A DNA stretch of 64,000 nt from Devosia sediminis (GCF_016411825.1 NZ_JAEKMH010000004.1:450362-514361); one strand, 5' to 3'; counted from the first letter of the stretch, positions 44,314 through 53,796 are shown. The notes: generated by a model not told the origin, from the letters alone. Made by a program: numbers and translations.

Positions 44314-45357
44314 TTGAGCGAAGAAACGATGCGGCGCCGGGCGACGGTCCATGACGTGGCGCGAGCGGCGGGCGTTTCGCTGGCCACCGTCGACCGTGTG
44401 CTCAACGGCCGCCCGGGCGTGCGGGCAGCGACGGCCGAAAAGGTCGAGGCGGCCATTGCCCAGCTCGGTTTCTCGCGCGATCTCAATGCCTCGCTGATGG
44501 CGCGGGCGCGCGATCTTTCAGTGGTTTTCTTCATCCCCGACGGGTCCAACGAATTCATGGACAGCCTCGCCCAGGCGGTGGAGCGCCGCTCTGCGTCGGC
44601 CCTGGCCGACCGCATGCATCTCGACATGCGCCGGGTGCGGGCGCTCGATGCCGAGGCGCTGGCCGAAGGGCTCGATGGCCTTGATCCGCGCCAATGCGAC
44701 TGCGCCGTGGTGGTCTCCAGCGACGAACCCAAGGTCATATCAGCCATCGAGGCCGCGCATCGGCGCGGCATCGTCGTCATGACCCTGGTCTCCGATCTGC
44801 CGGGCTCGGCACGACAAAGGTTCATCGGCATCGACAATGTCGCAGCCGGACGCACCGCGGCCTCGCTGCTGGGCCGCTTCCTCCCCGGCGGTGGCAAGGT
44901 GGCCGTGGTGGCCGGCTCGCTGCATCTGCGCGACCATGCCGAGCGGCTCGAAGGCTTTGAAGCCGCGCTCGGCGCGGAGTTTCCGGCAATTTCCATCATT
45001 GGCCCGGTGGAAGGGCATGATGAGCGCACCGAAACCGCCGCCATCGTCGCCCGGCTCCTGGCCAGGCATGCCGATCTCGCCGGGATCTACAATCTCGGCG
45101 CCGGCAATGCCGGCCTGGTCGAGGCCCTGGAAGCCTCGGGTCGTGCTGGCGCGCTGCGTGTCATTGCTCACGAATTGACGGCGTCGACGCGCGCCGGCCT
45201 CCGAAGCGGCGCCATCGACGTGGTGCTCGACCAGAATCCCGATGGCGAAATTCGCGAAGCCATCGCTGCCGCGCGAGCCCTGGCGCTGCAGGCCGGGCGG
45301 GCGGCGGCAGCGGATGCCATTGAAATTGGGATTTTCCTGCGCGACAATCTGCGCTAA
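44314..45357 (+). CDS. LacI family regulator of the xylose cluster
   Basis: A 347-residue regulator with a LacI helix-turn-helix (TVHDVARAAGVSLATVDRVLNGRPGVR) and a periplasmic-binding-protein-like sugar domain. The TTG at 44314 is chosen because GGGGGGAAG lies about six bases upstream; ATG codons at 44269 and 44329 are alternatives. It is followed by xylB-xylA and the beta-xylosidase gene on the same strand, so it probably senses xylose or a xylo-oligosaccharide. Confidence 0.88.
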   Translation: MSEETMRRRATVHDVARAAGVSLATVDRVLNGRPGVRAATAEKVEAAIAQLGFSRDLNASLMARARDLSVVFFIPDGSNEFMDSLAQAVERRSASALADRMHLDMRRVRALDAEALAEGLDGLDPRQCDCAVVVSSDEPKVISAIEAAHRRGIVVMTLVSDLPGSARQRFIGIDNVAAGRTAASLLGRFLPGGGKVAVVAGSLHLRDHAERLEGFEAALGAEFPAISIIGPVEGHDERTETAAIVARLLARHADLAGIYNLGAGNAGLVEALEASGRAGALRVIAHELTASTRAGLRSGAIDVVLDQNPDGEIREAIAAARALALQAGRAAAADAIEIGIFLRDNLR

Positions 45358-45434
45358 ACACGACGCCAATCTTGAAATCGGCGTGGCCCCGAAGGGGGTG
45401 GGAGGACGTTCGGATGTTTCGGTTTGATGTGAAT

Positions 45435-45448
45435 GAGGTACGTGCCTC
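45435..45448 (+). promoter_or_regulatory. Inverted repeat GAGGTACGTGCCTC at the xylB ribosome-binding site
   Basis: A near-perfect 14-base dyad directly before the xylB ATG. Its left arm GAGG is the likely ribosome-binding site and its right arm CCTC touches the start codon, so it could be an operator or a hairpin that hides the site. Confidence 0.4.
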
Positions 45449-46912
45449 ATGACCTTTCTCGGTATTGATATCGGTACGTCAGGCGTCAAGGCGCTGCTGA
45501 TCGATGACAACGGCAGGGCAATCGGCGAGGCCTCCGCTCCCGCCGTCGAGCCGGTTCGCCCTCAGCCAGGCTGGTCGGAGCAGAACCCGGCCGACTGGTG
45601 GACGGCAACGCTCGATGCGGTGGACAAGCTCCAGCAAAGCCATGGCAAGGCGCTGGCCGCGGTCAAGGGTATCGGCCTTTCCGGTCACATGCATGGCGCA
45701 ACGCTGCTGGGCGACAATGACGACGTGCTGCGGCCCTGCATCCTCTGGAATGACGGGCGCTCGGCTGCCGAATGCGGCGAGATGGAACAGGCACTTCCGA
45801 GCCTCAGGAAAATCGCCGGCAATATCGCCATGCCCGGCTTCACCGCACCCAAGATCGCCTGGGTCCGGAAGCACGAGCCCGACATCTATGCCCGCATCCG
45901 CAAGGTGCTGTTGCCGAAAGCCTATGTGCGGCTGTTGCTGACGGGCGAGCATGTCGAGGACATGTCCGACGCATCAGGCACGCTGTGGCTCGATGTCGCC
46001 AAGCGCGACTGGTCCGATGCGCTGCTGGGCGTGACCGGCCTCACCCGCGATCACATGCCGCGCCTTGTGGAAGGCTCGGCTGTGTCGGCGCAGTTGAAGC
46101 CGGAATTCGTTTCCCGCTGGGGCATGAGCGGCCCGGTGGTCGTGGCCGGCGGCGCCGGCGACAATGCGGCAGCCGCCTGCGGCATTGGCGCCATCCGCCC
46201 AGGCGAAGGCTTTGTCTCGCTCGGCACCTCGGGCGTGCTCTTCGTTTCCAACGAAACATTCAGCCCCAATACCGAAGGGGCGGTGCACGCCTTCTGCCAC
46301 GCCATTCCCGACACCTGGCACCAGATGGGCGTCATCCTCTCGGCCACGGATTCGCTCAACTGGCTTTCCCGCATTACCGGCAAGAAGCAGGCCGAACTTT
46401 CGGGCGAAGCCGAGGCGCAATTCATCGGGCCGGGCGAAGCGATCTTCCTGCCCTATCTCTCGGGCGAACGCACGCCGCACAACAATGCCGGCGCGCGCGG
46501 CTCCTTCACCGGCCTTTCGCAATCCACCGATACGGCCCAACTGGCCCAGGCGGTGATGGAAGGCGTGAGCTTTGCCATGCGCGATTGCCAGCGCGTCCTT
46601 GCCGATGCCGGCACCTCCATCAATCGCCTGCTGGCGGTGGGCGGGGGCTCGAAGTCGAACCTGTGGCTCAACATGCTGGCCACCAATCTCGACATGGAAA
46701 TCGCCCTGCCCGAAGACGGCGATTTCGGTGGCGCGCTGGGCGCGGCCCGGCTCGGCCTCTGTGCCGCCACCGGGGCGAAAGCGGCGGAGGTCATGACCAT
46801 GCCGCCCGTCAGAACCACGATTGCGCCCGACACGAAGCTGTCGGCCGCCTATTCCGATCAATATGCGCGATATCGCGCCCTTTATCCCGCCATCGAGGAG
46901 GCACGGCAGTGA
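45449..46912 (+). CDS. xylB: Xylulokinase
   Basis: Phosphorylates D-xylulose to xylulose-5-phosphate. The 487-residue FGGY-family kinase starts [21 protein letters not shown] (ATP-binding phosphate 1), has [14 protein letters not shown], the catalytic [15 protein letters not shown] region and the C-terminal [19 protein letters not shown] with ATP contacts. It overlaps xylA by four bases (GTGA), so the two are translated together. Confidence 0.95.
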   Translation: MTFLGIDIGTSGVKALLIDDNGRAIGEASAPAVEPVRPQPGWSEQNPADWWTATLDAVDKLQQSHGKALAAVKGIGLSGHMHGATLLGDNDDVLRPCILWNDGRSAAECGEMEQALPSLRKIAGNIAMPGFTAPKIAWVRKHEPDIYARIRKVLLPKAYVRLLLTGEHVEDMSDASGTLWLDVAKRDWSDALLGVTGLTRDHMPRLVEGSAVSAQLKPEFVSRWGMSGPVVVAGGAGDNAAAACGIGAIRPGEGFVSLGTSGVLFVSNETFSPNTEGAVHAFCHAIPDTWHQMGVILSATDSLNWLSRITGKKQAELSGEAEAQFIGPGEAIFLPYLSGERTPHNNAGARGSFTGLSQSTDTAQLAQAVMEGVSFAMRDCQRVLADAGTSINRLLAVGGGSKSNLWLNMLATNLDMEIALPEDGDFGGALGAARLGLCAATGAKAAEVMTMPPVRTTIAPDTKLSAAYSDQYARYRALYPAIEEARQ

Positions 46913-48216
46913 GCGATTTTTTCAAGGGCCTGAGCAAGGTCAAGTATGAAGGCGAGACCAGCAAGAACCCGCTGGCCTTCCGTCACTACAACAAGGACGA
47001 GATCGTCGCCGGCAAAAGGATGGAAGACCATATCCGCCCGGCCATCGCCTATTGGCACACCTTTGCCCAGGAAGGCGGCGACCCCTTTGGCGGCAGAACC
47101 TTCGATCGCCCCTGGTTCGACAAGGGCATCGAGGGCGCCAAGCTCAAGGCCGAAGTGGCGTTTGAATTCTTCGACCTGATCGATGTGCCCTATTACTGCT
47201 TCCACGACGTCGACATTGCCCCCGAAGGCGCGACGCTGGCCGAATCGAACAAGAATGTCCGCGTCATCGGCGACATCTTTGCCAGGAAGATGCAGGAGAC
47301 CGGCAAGAAGCTGCTCTGGGGCACGGCCAACCTCTTCTCCAACCGCCGCTACATGGCGGGCGCCGCCACCAATCCCGATCCGGAAGTCTTCGCCTATGCC
47401 GCCGGCCAGGTGCAGAACGTGCTGGAGCTGACCCATGAACTGGGCGGCGAAAATTATGTGCTCTGGGGCGGCCGCGAGGGCTACGAAACCCTGCTCAACA
47501 CCAAGGTCGGCCAGGAAGCCGACCAGATGGCAAAGTTCCTGAGCCTCGTCATCGAGCATGCCGACAAGATCGGCTTCAAGGGCCAGATCCTGATCGAGCC
47601 CAAGCCGCAGGAGCCATCCAAGCACCAGTATGACTTCGACGTCGCCACGGTCTACGGCTTCCTCCAGCGCTATGGCCTCGAAAGCCGGGTGAAGTGCAAT
47701 ATCGAGGTCGGCCACGCTTTCCTCGCTGGCCACTCCTTCGAGCACGAACTGGCGGTCGCCAGCTCACTGGGCATGCTCGGCTCGGTCGACGCCAACCGCA
47801 ACGACCTCCAGTCGGGCTGGGATACCGACCACTTCCCCAACAATGCCGGGGAAATGGCGCTGGCCTTCTACTACATCCTAAAGCAGGGCGGCCTCGGCAA
47901 GGGCGGCTTCAATTTTGACGCCAAGGTGCGCCGCCAGTCGCTCGATCCGGCGGATCTGCTCTATGGCCACATTGGCGGCCTCGACACGCTGGCCCGTGGC
48001 CTCAAGGGCGCTGCGGCGCTGATCGAAGACGGCGAATTCGACAAGCTGCTCGACGATCGTTATGCCGGCTGGGACAATGGCCTCGGCAAGGACATCCTCG
48101 GCGGCAAGCTCAGCCTGGCTGATATTGCAAAGAAGGTTCACGCCGACGGCATCAATCCGCAGCCCAAATCCGGCCGCCAGGAATATCTCGAAAACCTGGT
48201 CAACCGGTTCGTTTGA
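46909..48216 (+). CDS. xylA: Xylose isomerase
   Basis: Isomerises D-xylose to D-xylulose. The 435-residue TIM-barrel enzyme has catalytic [10 protein letters not shown], the metal ligands in [35 protein letters not shown] and [21 protein letters not shown]. It starts with GTG at 46909 (GAGGAGG upstream), overlapping the xylB stop by four bases. With XylB it feeds xylose to the pentose phosphate pathway. Confidence 0.96.
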   Translation: MSDFFKGLSKVKYEGETSKNPLAFRHYNKDEIVAGKRMEDHIRPAIAYWHTFAQEGGDPFGGRTFDRPWFDKGIEGAKLKAEVAFEFFDLIDVPYYCFHDVDIAPEGATLAESNKNVRVIGDIFARKMQETGKKLLWGTANLFSNRRYMAGAATNPDPEVFAYAAGQVQNVLELTHELGGENYVLWGGREGYETLLNTKVGQEADQMAKFLSLVIEHADKIGFKGQILIEPKPQEPSKHQYDFDVATVYGFLQRYGLESRVKCNIEVGHAFLAGHSFEHELAVASSLGMLGSVDANRNDLQSGWDTDHFPNNAGEMALAFYYILKQGGLGKGGFNFDAKVRRQSLDPADLLYGHIGGLDTLARGLKGAAALIEDGEFDKLLDDRYAGWDNGLGKDILGGKLSLADIAKKVHADGINPQPKSGRQEYLENLVNRFV

Positions 48217-48221
48217 GCGCC

Positions 48222-48371
48222 GGCGCCCATTCCTCTCCCCATTGGGGAGAGGGTGGATCGGGCGTGAGCCCGAGACGGGTGAGGGGGTGTTCACGACGCC
48301 CCCTTACACATTTCATGACCTTCCCCTCATCCGGCGCTGCGCGCCAACTTCTCCCCAATGGGGAGAAGAAC
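48222..48371. repeat. Intergenic repeat, CTCTCCCC...GGGGAGAG family
   Basis: Two inverted units between xylA and the beta-xylosidase gene: CCTCTCCCCATTGGGGAGAGG with GGGTGAGGGGG behind it, and CTTCTCCCCAATGGGGAGAAG. The core CTCTCCCC-AtT-GGGGAGAG is shared with the copies at 20840-20970 and 23028-23085. It may lower read-through into the beta-xylosidase gene. Confidence 0.65.
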
Positions 48372-48381
48372 AGGAGGCACC

Positions 48382-50028
48382 ATGCCGCAACTGACAAACC
48401 CTATTCTCCCCGGCTTCAATCCGGACCCGTCCATCCTTCGCGTGGGCGACGACTATTACATCGCCACCTCCACCTTCGAGTGGTTCCCGGGCGTGCAGAT
48501 CCATCACTCCAAGGACCTGGCCAACTGGGAGCTGATCACCCGCCCGCTCAATCGCAAGACGCAGCTCGACATGCGCGGCGATCCGGATTCGTGCGGCGTC
48601 TGGGCGCCCTGCCTCACTCATGACGGGGAAAAGTTCTGGCTGGTCTATACCGACGTCAAGCGCAAGGACGGCTCGTTCAAGGACGCGCACAATTACATCG
48701 TCTGGTCCGACACGATCGAAGGCCCGTGGAGCGACCCGGTCTATGTCAATTCCTCCGGTTTTGACCCGAGTCTTTTCCATGACGACGATGGGAAAAAATG
48801 GTTCGTCAACATGCTATGGGACCATAGGACCCGCCCGCTGAAGTTCGCCGGCATTGCCCTCCAGGAATTCGACCCGGCACAGGGCAAGCTCGTCGGGCCG
48901 AGCAAGAACATCTACAAGGGCACGGACCTCAAGCTCGTCGAGGGCCCGCATCTCTACAAGCGCAATGGCTGGTATTATCTGCTGACCGCCGAGGGTGGCA
49001 CGGCCTATGACCATGCCTGCACCTTTGCCCGCTCGCGCAATCTCGATGGCCCCTACGAGACCCATCCGGACAAGCATATCCTCACCTCGAAAGACGCGCC
49101 GCTGGCCGCCCTGCAGCGCGCCGGCCATGGTGACATCGTCGAGACGCCCGAGGGCAAGACCTATCTGGTGCATCTGACCGGCCGTCCGACGACGCAGGAA
49201 CGCCGCTGCGTGCTCGGGCGCGAAACAGCCATTCAGGAAGCCTATTGGGGCGACGACGACTGGCTCTATGTGAAGAACGGCCCGGTGCCGTCGCTGCATG
49301 TGGAGGTGCCCGGCACCCGCGACGAGGCCAAGTATTTCGCCGAGCAGCGCTACACCTTCGAAAACGGCCTGCCCATGGACTTCCAGTGGCTCCGGACGCC
49401 CGATACCGATCGCATCTTTTCAACCGGTGGGGGCAAGCTGACACTGTTCGGCCGCGAATCCATCGGCTCCTGGTTCGAGCAGGCGCTGGTCGCCCGCCGG
49501 CAGCAGCATTTTTCCTATGATGCCGAGACCGTGGTGAATTTCACCGCCACCGACGAGCGCACCATGGCGGGGCTGACGGCCTATTACAGCCGCTACAACT
49601 TCTTCTACCTGGCCGTCACCGCCCATTCCGACGGACAGCGCGAGCTGCTGCTGATGAGTTCGGAAGTGTCCTGGCCGGATGGGAATTTGAAATTCCCCGC
49701 CGCCCCGGTGCAGATCCCCAACGAGGGCAAGGTGAAGCTGGCGCTGACCATCCGCGGGAAAAAGCTGCAGTTCTTCTACGCCCTCGAGGGACAGGACCTG
49801 CAGCCCATCGGACCGGTCCTCGACGCCTCCATCCTGTCGGACGAGTGCGGCGGCCACCAGGCGCATGGCAGCTTCACCGGTGCCTTTGTCGGCGTCGCGG
49901 CGCACGACCTCAATGGCACGGCGAGCCCCGCCACCTTCGAATACTTCACCTACCGCCCGCAGCACGATCCCTCCGATCGCTACGAGGTCGAGGATCTGGT
50001 CAAAGGCCGCGGCTACGGCGCCGCCTGA
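48382..50028 (+). CDS. Beta-xylosidase, glycoside hydrolase family 43
   Basis: A 548-residue intracellular beta-xylosidase (no signal peptide). The five-bladed catalytic propeller shows the acidic triad contexts NPDPSILRVGDDYYIATSTFEWFPG, GFDPSLFHDDDGKKW and LVEGPHLYKRNGWYY; the C-terminal GH43 beta-sandwich (from about residue 330) packs on it. AGGAGG precedes the ATG. It cleaves xylobiose and short xylo-oligosaccharides to xylose, feeding xylA-xylB upstream. Confidence 0.92.
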   Translation: MPQLTNPILPGFNPDPSILRVGDDYYIATSTFEWFPGVQIHHSKDLANWELITRPLNRKTQLDMRGDPDSCGVWAPCLTHDGEKFWLVYTDVKRKDGSFKDAHNYIVWSDTIEGPWSDPVYVNSSGFDPSLFHDDDGKKWFVNMLWDHRTRPLKFAGIALQEFDPAQGKLVGPSKNIYKGTDLKLVEGPHLYKRNGWYYLLTAEGGTAYDHACTFARSRNLDGPYETHPDKHILTSKDAPLAALQRAGHGDIVETPEGKTYLVHLTGRPTTQERRCVLGRETAIQEAYWGDDDWLYVKNGPVPSLHVEVPGTRDEAKYFAEQRYTFENGLPMDFQWLRTPDTDRIFSTGGGKLTLFGRESIGSWFEQALVARRQQHFSYDAETVVNFTATDERTMAGLTAYYSRYNFFYLAVTAHSDGQRELLLMSSEVSWPDGNLKFPAAPVQIPNEGKVKLALTIRGKKLQFFYALEGQDLQPIGPVLDASILSDECGGHQAHGSFTGAFVGVAAHDLNGTASPATFEYFTYRPQHDPSDRYEVEDLVKGRGYGAA

Positions 50029-50076
50029 TCACAAATTTCCGAACCGGGGGCGACAAGCTCCCGGTTTCGCGCCTAG

Positions 50077-50088
50077 TATGGCGTCATA
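50077..50088 (+). promoter_or_regulatory. TATGGCGTCATA 12-mer upstream of the DUF2189 gene
   Basis: Identical to the second palindrome in the pyrF/MarR region (7838-7849). It lies 80 bases before the DUF2189 start. A third exact copy is inside the lytic transglycosylase gene (29849-29860), so chance is not excluded. Confidence 0.3.
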
Positions 50089-50167
50089 GCGGTCGCAGTT
50101 TCTGCGTCTCGCGCCCGGGGCAGCGCCACGCAGGTCTTGCGACCTCCATTTTGGAGGAGTGCTGCAC

Positions 50168-50983
50168 ATGGCCCGAATGCACATCATGGCCGGCGCCGGC
50201 GACAAGCTGGACATGCCCGTCATCCATCAGATCACCATTGCCGATCTTGGCGACGTGCTGCGGCGCGGCGCCGCCGACTTCTGGGCCAAGCCCAGCCACT
50301 ATGTCCTCCTGATGCTGATCTATCCCATTATCGGCATCGTCCTGACGGTGTGGATGAACGGCTGGCACGCCTGGACCCTGCTTTATCCGCTGATCGGGGG
50401 CTTTGCCTTGATCGGGCCCATCGCCGCCCTGCCGCTCTATGAAGTGTCGCGGCGGCGCGAACTGGGCGAAGAGCCGGGCTGGGCCGATGCCTTCAGCGTG
50501 CTGCGCTCACCGGCGATCGGCTCGATTCTCGCCGTCGGGGCCATGCTCTTCGTGCTGTTCACGCTGTGGATGGCCAGCGCCCAGGCGCTCTACGAGACGC
50601 TGTTCGGCTTTTCTCCGCCCCGCACGCTCATGGGTCTCGTCAACCAGGTCGTGAACGATCCGGGCGGCATCACCCTTCTCGCCATCGGCACGGGTCTCGG
50701 GGCGTTGTTTGCGCTAGTGGTGCTCTGCACCACAGTGATCGCCTTTCCGCTGCTGGTCGATCGCGATGTCGGCGCCTATGTGGCGGTGGAAACCTCGTTC
50801 CGGGCGGTGCTCTATAACCGCGTGCCGCTCTTCCTCTGGGGCGTCATCGTCGGCGCGGCGGTGTTCCTCGCCTCGCTGCCGGTGTTTATCGGGCTTGCGG
50901 TGGTGCTACCCATTCTCGGCCACGCCACCTGGCACCTTTATCGCAAGCTGGTGGAGCCGGCCTCGCTGATCCGCGGCACCTAG
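50168..50983 (+). CDS. DUF2189 family membrane protein
   Basis: A 271-residue protein with six or so membrane helices, matching DUF2189 (cytochrome c oxidase subunit I-like, of unknown function): DLGDVLRRGAADFWAKPSHYVLLMLIYPIIGIVLTVWM, LYPLIGGFALIGPIAALPLYEVSRRRELGEEP. GGAGGAG lies about eight bases before the ATG at 50168. Its stop codon overlaps that of the convergent SRPBCC gene inside a CTAG. Confidence 0.85.
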   Translation: MARMHIMAGAGDKLDMPVIHQITIADLGDVLRRGAADFWAKPSHYVLLMLIYPIIGIVLTVWMNGWHAWTLLYPLIGGFALIGPIAALPLYEVSRRRELGEEPGWADAFSVLRSPAIGSILAVGAMLFVLFTLWMASAQALYETLFGFSPPRTLMGLVNQVVNDPGGITLLAIGTGLGALFALVVLCTTVIAFPLLVDRDVGAYVAVETSFRAVLYNRVPLFLWGVIVGAAVFLASLPVFIGLAVVLPILGHATWHLYRKLVEPASLIRGT

Positions 50984-51459
50984 CTCTCGAGCCAGGCTGC
51001 CAGCCCGTCCAGCGTCTGCTGGCCATATTCGACGGCGCCAAAGGCCATGACCACCTGGCGCCGTTCGCGGCTGGGATGGAGCTGGCGCATGGTCAGCACG
51101 GTCTTGCCGTCGGACTGCTCGTCAAAGGTCACGGTGACGCGGAAGCGGTCGGGATCCTCGGGGTCGGGCGTGCCATAGTCGGCAACGATTCTTTCGTTGG
51201 GCACGATTTCCAGAAAACGCATGAGGTTGGGGAAGCGCTGCTCCTTGCCCTCGAAATGCCCCACCATATCGAAGCGCCAGTGGCCGCCGGCGCGGATATC
51301 GGCCTCGTGGCTGTCGATGGCAAGCCCTTCGGGTCCATACCACTGCGCCAGGGCCGCAGGATCCATCCAGGCGGCAAACACCTTCTCGCGCCGGTGCTTG
51401 AGCACCTTCACCAGCACGATTTCGCGCTCCAGCGACCAGGTTTCAAAGAGCTTTGTCAT
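50980..51459 (-). CDS. SRPBCC domain protein (Aha1/END5 type)
   Basis: A 159-residue START-like protein of the Aha1/SRPBCC family: FKHRREKVFAAWMDPAALAQWYGPEGL...GGHWRFDMVG and DPDRFRVTVTFDEQSDGKTVLTMRQLHPSRERRQ. These proteins bind hydrophobic ligands. Its start overlaps the end of the ArsR-type gene by 17 bases, the common ArsR-SRPBCC gene pair. It is convergent with the DUF2189 gene. Confidence 0.9.
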   Translation of the reverse strand: MTKLFETWSLEREIVLVKVLKHRREKVFAAWMDPAALAQWYGPEGLAIDSHEADIRAGGHWRFDMVGHFEGKEQRFPNLMRFLEIVPNERIVADYGTPDPEDPDRFRVTVTFDEQSDGKTVLTMRQLHPSRERRQVVMAFGAVEYGQQTLDGLAAWLES

Positions 51460-51784
51460 CGTCCGTCCTGTCGAGATAGGCCTCCAGCCGGTCGAGGCGA
51501 TCGGCTGCCCGTCGGCGCTCGGCTTCCATCCAGTCCGCAGCCTCGTCGAAGCGCGGTCGCACCAGCCAGCACCAGCGGCTGCGCCCGCGTTTTTCGCTCG
51601 CGATCAAGCCGCAATCCTCGAGCACTTTCAGGTGCTGGGCAAAGCTCGGCAGCGCCATGTCGAAGGGCTCGGCCAGAACGCTCACCGGCGCCTCGCTCTC
51701 GGCCAGCCGCGACACGACGGCCCGCCGCGTCGGATCGCTGAGGGCGTGAAAGGCAAGGTCGAGCGGGGTGGAATGATGCGGCAT
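51443..51784 (-). CDS. ArsR-family winged-helix regulator
   Basis: A 113-residue ArsR/SmtB-type regulator with the recognition region SVLAEPFDMALPSFAQHLKVLEDCGLIASEKRGRSRW. No metal-binding cysteine cluster is present, so it probably senses a small organic ligand rather than a metal. Co-transcribed with the SRPBCC gene; divergent from a RibD-like reductase. Two dyads (AGG-N6-CCTTA) fill the shared region. Confidence 0.88.
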   Translation of the reverse strand: MPHHSTPLDLAFHALSDPTRRAVVSRLAESEAPVSVLAEPFDMALPSFAQHLKVLEDCGLIASEKRGRSRWCWLVRPRFDEAADWMEAERRRAADRLDRLEAYLDRTDDDKAL

Positions 51785-51826
51785 GGCCTTTTCTACAGCG
51801 ACGAGGCTCTCCGGTCAACGACAATT

Positions 51827-51873
51827 AGGTACTTGCCTTAGCGTCTGGCCATGATACAAAGGCAATCACCTTA
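51827..51873. promoter_or_regulatory. Paired dyads A(A/G)G-N6-CCTTA between ArsR and reductase genes
   Basis: TAGG-tacttg-CCTTA (51826-51840) and AAGG-caatca-CCTTA (51859-51873) have the same arms and six-base spacer and are centred 33 bp apart, about three helical turns. A TATAAC -10-like element follows the second (51875-51880), so binding would block the plus-strand promoter. They are candidate operators of the adjacent ArsR-type gene. Confidence 0.45.
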
Positions 51874-51894
51874 GTATAACAGCAGGAGGGCCTG

Positions 51895-52536
51895 ATGGCC
51901 GTACGCGTCGATCTCAACATTTCCCTCGATGGTTTCGCCACCACCACCGACCAGACTCCCGAAAAGCCGTTCGGCGAGGACTGGATGCGGTTGACCGCCG
52001 CTTACGGCGCCACGCGGACGTTTCGCGACCGCGTGCTCCACATCAAGGACGGCTCGGGCACCACGGGCGTCGACGACAAATATGCCTCCGCCTATTTCGA
52101 CGAGGTGGGCGCCGAGATCATGGGTGCAGGCATGTTCGGCCTCCACAACAACCCCGATGATCCGAACTGGCGCGGCTGGTGGGGCGAGGAGCCGCCGTTC
52201 CGCATTCCGGTGCATGTGCTGACCCACAAGCCGCGTCCGTCGATCAGCTTTGCCAATGGCACGGTGTTCCACTTCCTCAATGCCAGCCCTGCCGAGGCAC
52301 TGGAAACGGCCCGGGCCACGGCCGGGGGCAAGGATATCCGCGTTGGCGGCGGCGCCTCGACGGTGCGCGAATTTCTCAAGGCAGGGCTGGTGGACCGGCT
52401 GCATGTCGGCATCGCCCCCATCCTCCTCGGCCGCGGCATCAATCTCTGGGACGACCTGCGGGGCTTCGACACCGGTTACAAGGTCACCGCCGAAACCGCC
52501 GAAAGCGGCACGGTTCACCTCACCTTCTCGCGCTGA
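51895..52536 (+). CDS. Dihydrofolate reductase family protein (RibD C-terminal fold)
   Basis: A 213-residue RibD-C/DHFR-like reductase: VRVDLNISLDGFATTTD, the NADPH-binding GGKDIRVGGGASTVREFLKAGLVDRLHVGIAPILLGRG and IMGAGMFG. Members reduce small carbonyl or deazaflavin-like compounds; the substrate is unknown. AGGAGGG lies five bases before the ATG at 51895. It is divergent from the ArsR/SRPBCC pair and convergent with the catalase-like gene. Confidence 0.88.
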   Translation: MAVRVDLNISLDGFATTTDQTPEKPFGEDWMRLTAAYGATRTFRDRVLHIKDGSGTTGVDDKYASAYFDEVGAEIMGAGMFGLHNNPDDPNWRGWWGEEPPFRIPVHVLTHKPRPSISFANGTVFHFLNASPAEALETARATAGGKDIRVGGGASTVREFLKAGLVDRLHVGIAPILLGRGINLWDDLRGFDTGYKVTAETAESGTVHLTFSR

Positions 52537-52539
52537 GGG

Positions 52540-53649
52540 TCACGCCTCGCCCGGAATGTCGGCAAGGCTGGGCGAGCTGGCCACTTCTACGCCATTGGCC
52601 CGGGCGCGAAAGCGCTGGGCCTCGGCATAGGCGAGGCGCCGCAGCCGCATGATGCTGCCCAGCGGGCGATGATCTTCGATGCCATGCCAGGGGGAAAAAC
52701 CCATCCGCTCGTCCACCGCTTGCGACCGCCCCGGGCTCCAGGCCGGCTGCGGGCGGGCGGTGATGCTCGCCACGCTGGTAAAAGGGCTGATGGCCTCGTC
52801 CCATTGCGCGGCCGCGTCCTCGATCGGCATGGTCGCAATGTCCGAGCAGAGCTGGGCCTGGAGCTCCCAGACTCCTGTCTCCCGGGCAAAGAAGTTTTCC
52901 ACGGCCGAGCGGATGGCGTCGTCGTCGTGGCCGATATCGACGAGCTCCCCCGTCAGCGCCTTGAGATTGTCCGAAACCGGCACCAAAGCCAGCTTGGCGA
53001 TGTATTTGCCATGGCGCAGCGCCAACTGGGAAAAGTAACTTTCGCCCAGAATATGCCGCTCCGGCTCGCCGCCCAAAGCCTTGAGTACGGCGCTTTGGCC
53101 GCCCACAGCCTCAACCGCCTTTTCGAGCCCGCGCAGCGCACCGGACAAGACCACCTTGAGGCCCTCGGCCTTGTCGGTGGTGCTCGCCAGGAGTTTGAGG
53201 TTCGCGAGGAATGCCCTGGCATTGGGAGCACTGAACTGCTTGCCATTGACGAGGATGAAATCCTGGACGCTGTCGTCCTCGGAGCCGGGCAGGCGCGCGC
53301 CGCCGACATCGAGCACCTTGATCGCCACGCCGCGGGGCGTCGACACTGTGTCGGGGAGGATATCGCCCGGAATGGTGGAAAAGCGGAGGATGCAGTCGTG
53401 GCTGGCCGGTCGGGCGAACAGGCCCTGCGCCAGCGCTTCGGGAAGATCGGGCAGGACATCGAGGCGCGCCGTCAGCAGGCCATGGCTCTTGGCATGGACG
53501 CTGCGCTCGGCATGGCCGCTATCCTCATGCACTTTTCGCGAGATCGACAGCATGGTCTCGGCCAGCTCCCGGGCAAGCTGCGCTTCATCGGGCTCGATGA
53601 CTTCGAGTTCGGGCGAATAGATCTGCGGCGATCGGGGCGGAATGGGCAT
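52540..53649 (-). CDS. Catalase-like heme protein
   Basis: A 369-residue protein of the small catalase family. The distal heme histidine region reads SVHAKSHGLLTARLDV and the RGVAIK motif matches R-G-F-A-V-K of catalases, while a tyrosine in the C-terminal RLRRLAYAEAQRFRARA could be the proximal ligand. The segment that normally has the catalytic asparagine (N-x-P-x-F-F-I-R-D) reads DDSVQDFILVN, so dismutation may be weak or replaced by another heme reaction. Confidence 0.75.
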   Translation of the reverse strand: MPIPPRSPQIYSPELEVIEPDEAQLARELAETMLSISRKVHEDSGHAERSVHAKSHGLLTARLDVLPDLPEALAQGLFARPASHDCILRFSTIPGDILPDTVSTPRGVAIKVLDVGGARLPGSEDDSVQDFILVNGKQFSAPNARAFLANLKLLASTTDKAEGLKVVLSGALRGLEKAVEAVGGQSAVLKALGGEPERHILGESYFSQLALRHGKYIAKLALVPVSDNLKALTGELVDIGHDDDAIRSAVENFFARETGVWELQAQLCSDIATMPIEDAAAQWDEAISPFTSVASITARPQPAWSPGRSQAVDERMGFSPWHGIEDHRPLGSIMRLRRLAYAEAQRFRARANGVEVASSPSLADIPGEA

Positions 53650-53796
53650 GGGGCCTCCGGGGTGTCTCGACCGGGCGGCGCCGGCCATGAAACGTCCCCC
53701 TCAATGGGTGGCCGGCCGTCATTGTTCCACTTCTGCTACAAGCGGGGGATCAGCCTTCCGGGCGCATGGACTTCGTCGAAGCCCCATCTTAAAAGC

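Noticed and set aside
45772..48216. An 814-codon frame apparently joining a new N-terminus to xylose isomerase
   Set aside because: The first half is an out-of-frame translation of xylB; xylA has its own GTG start with GAGGAGG and a four-base overlap with the xylB stop.
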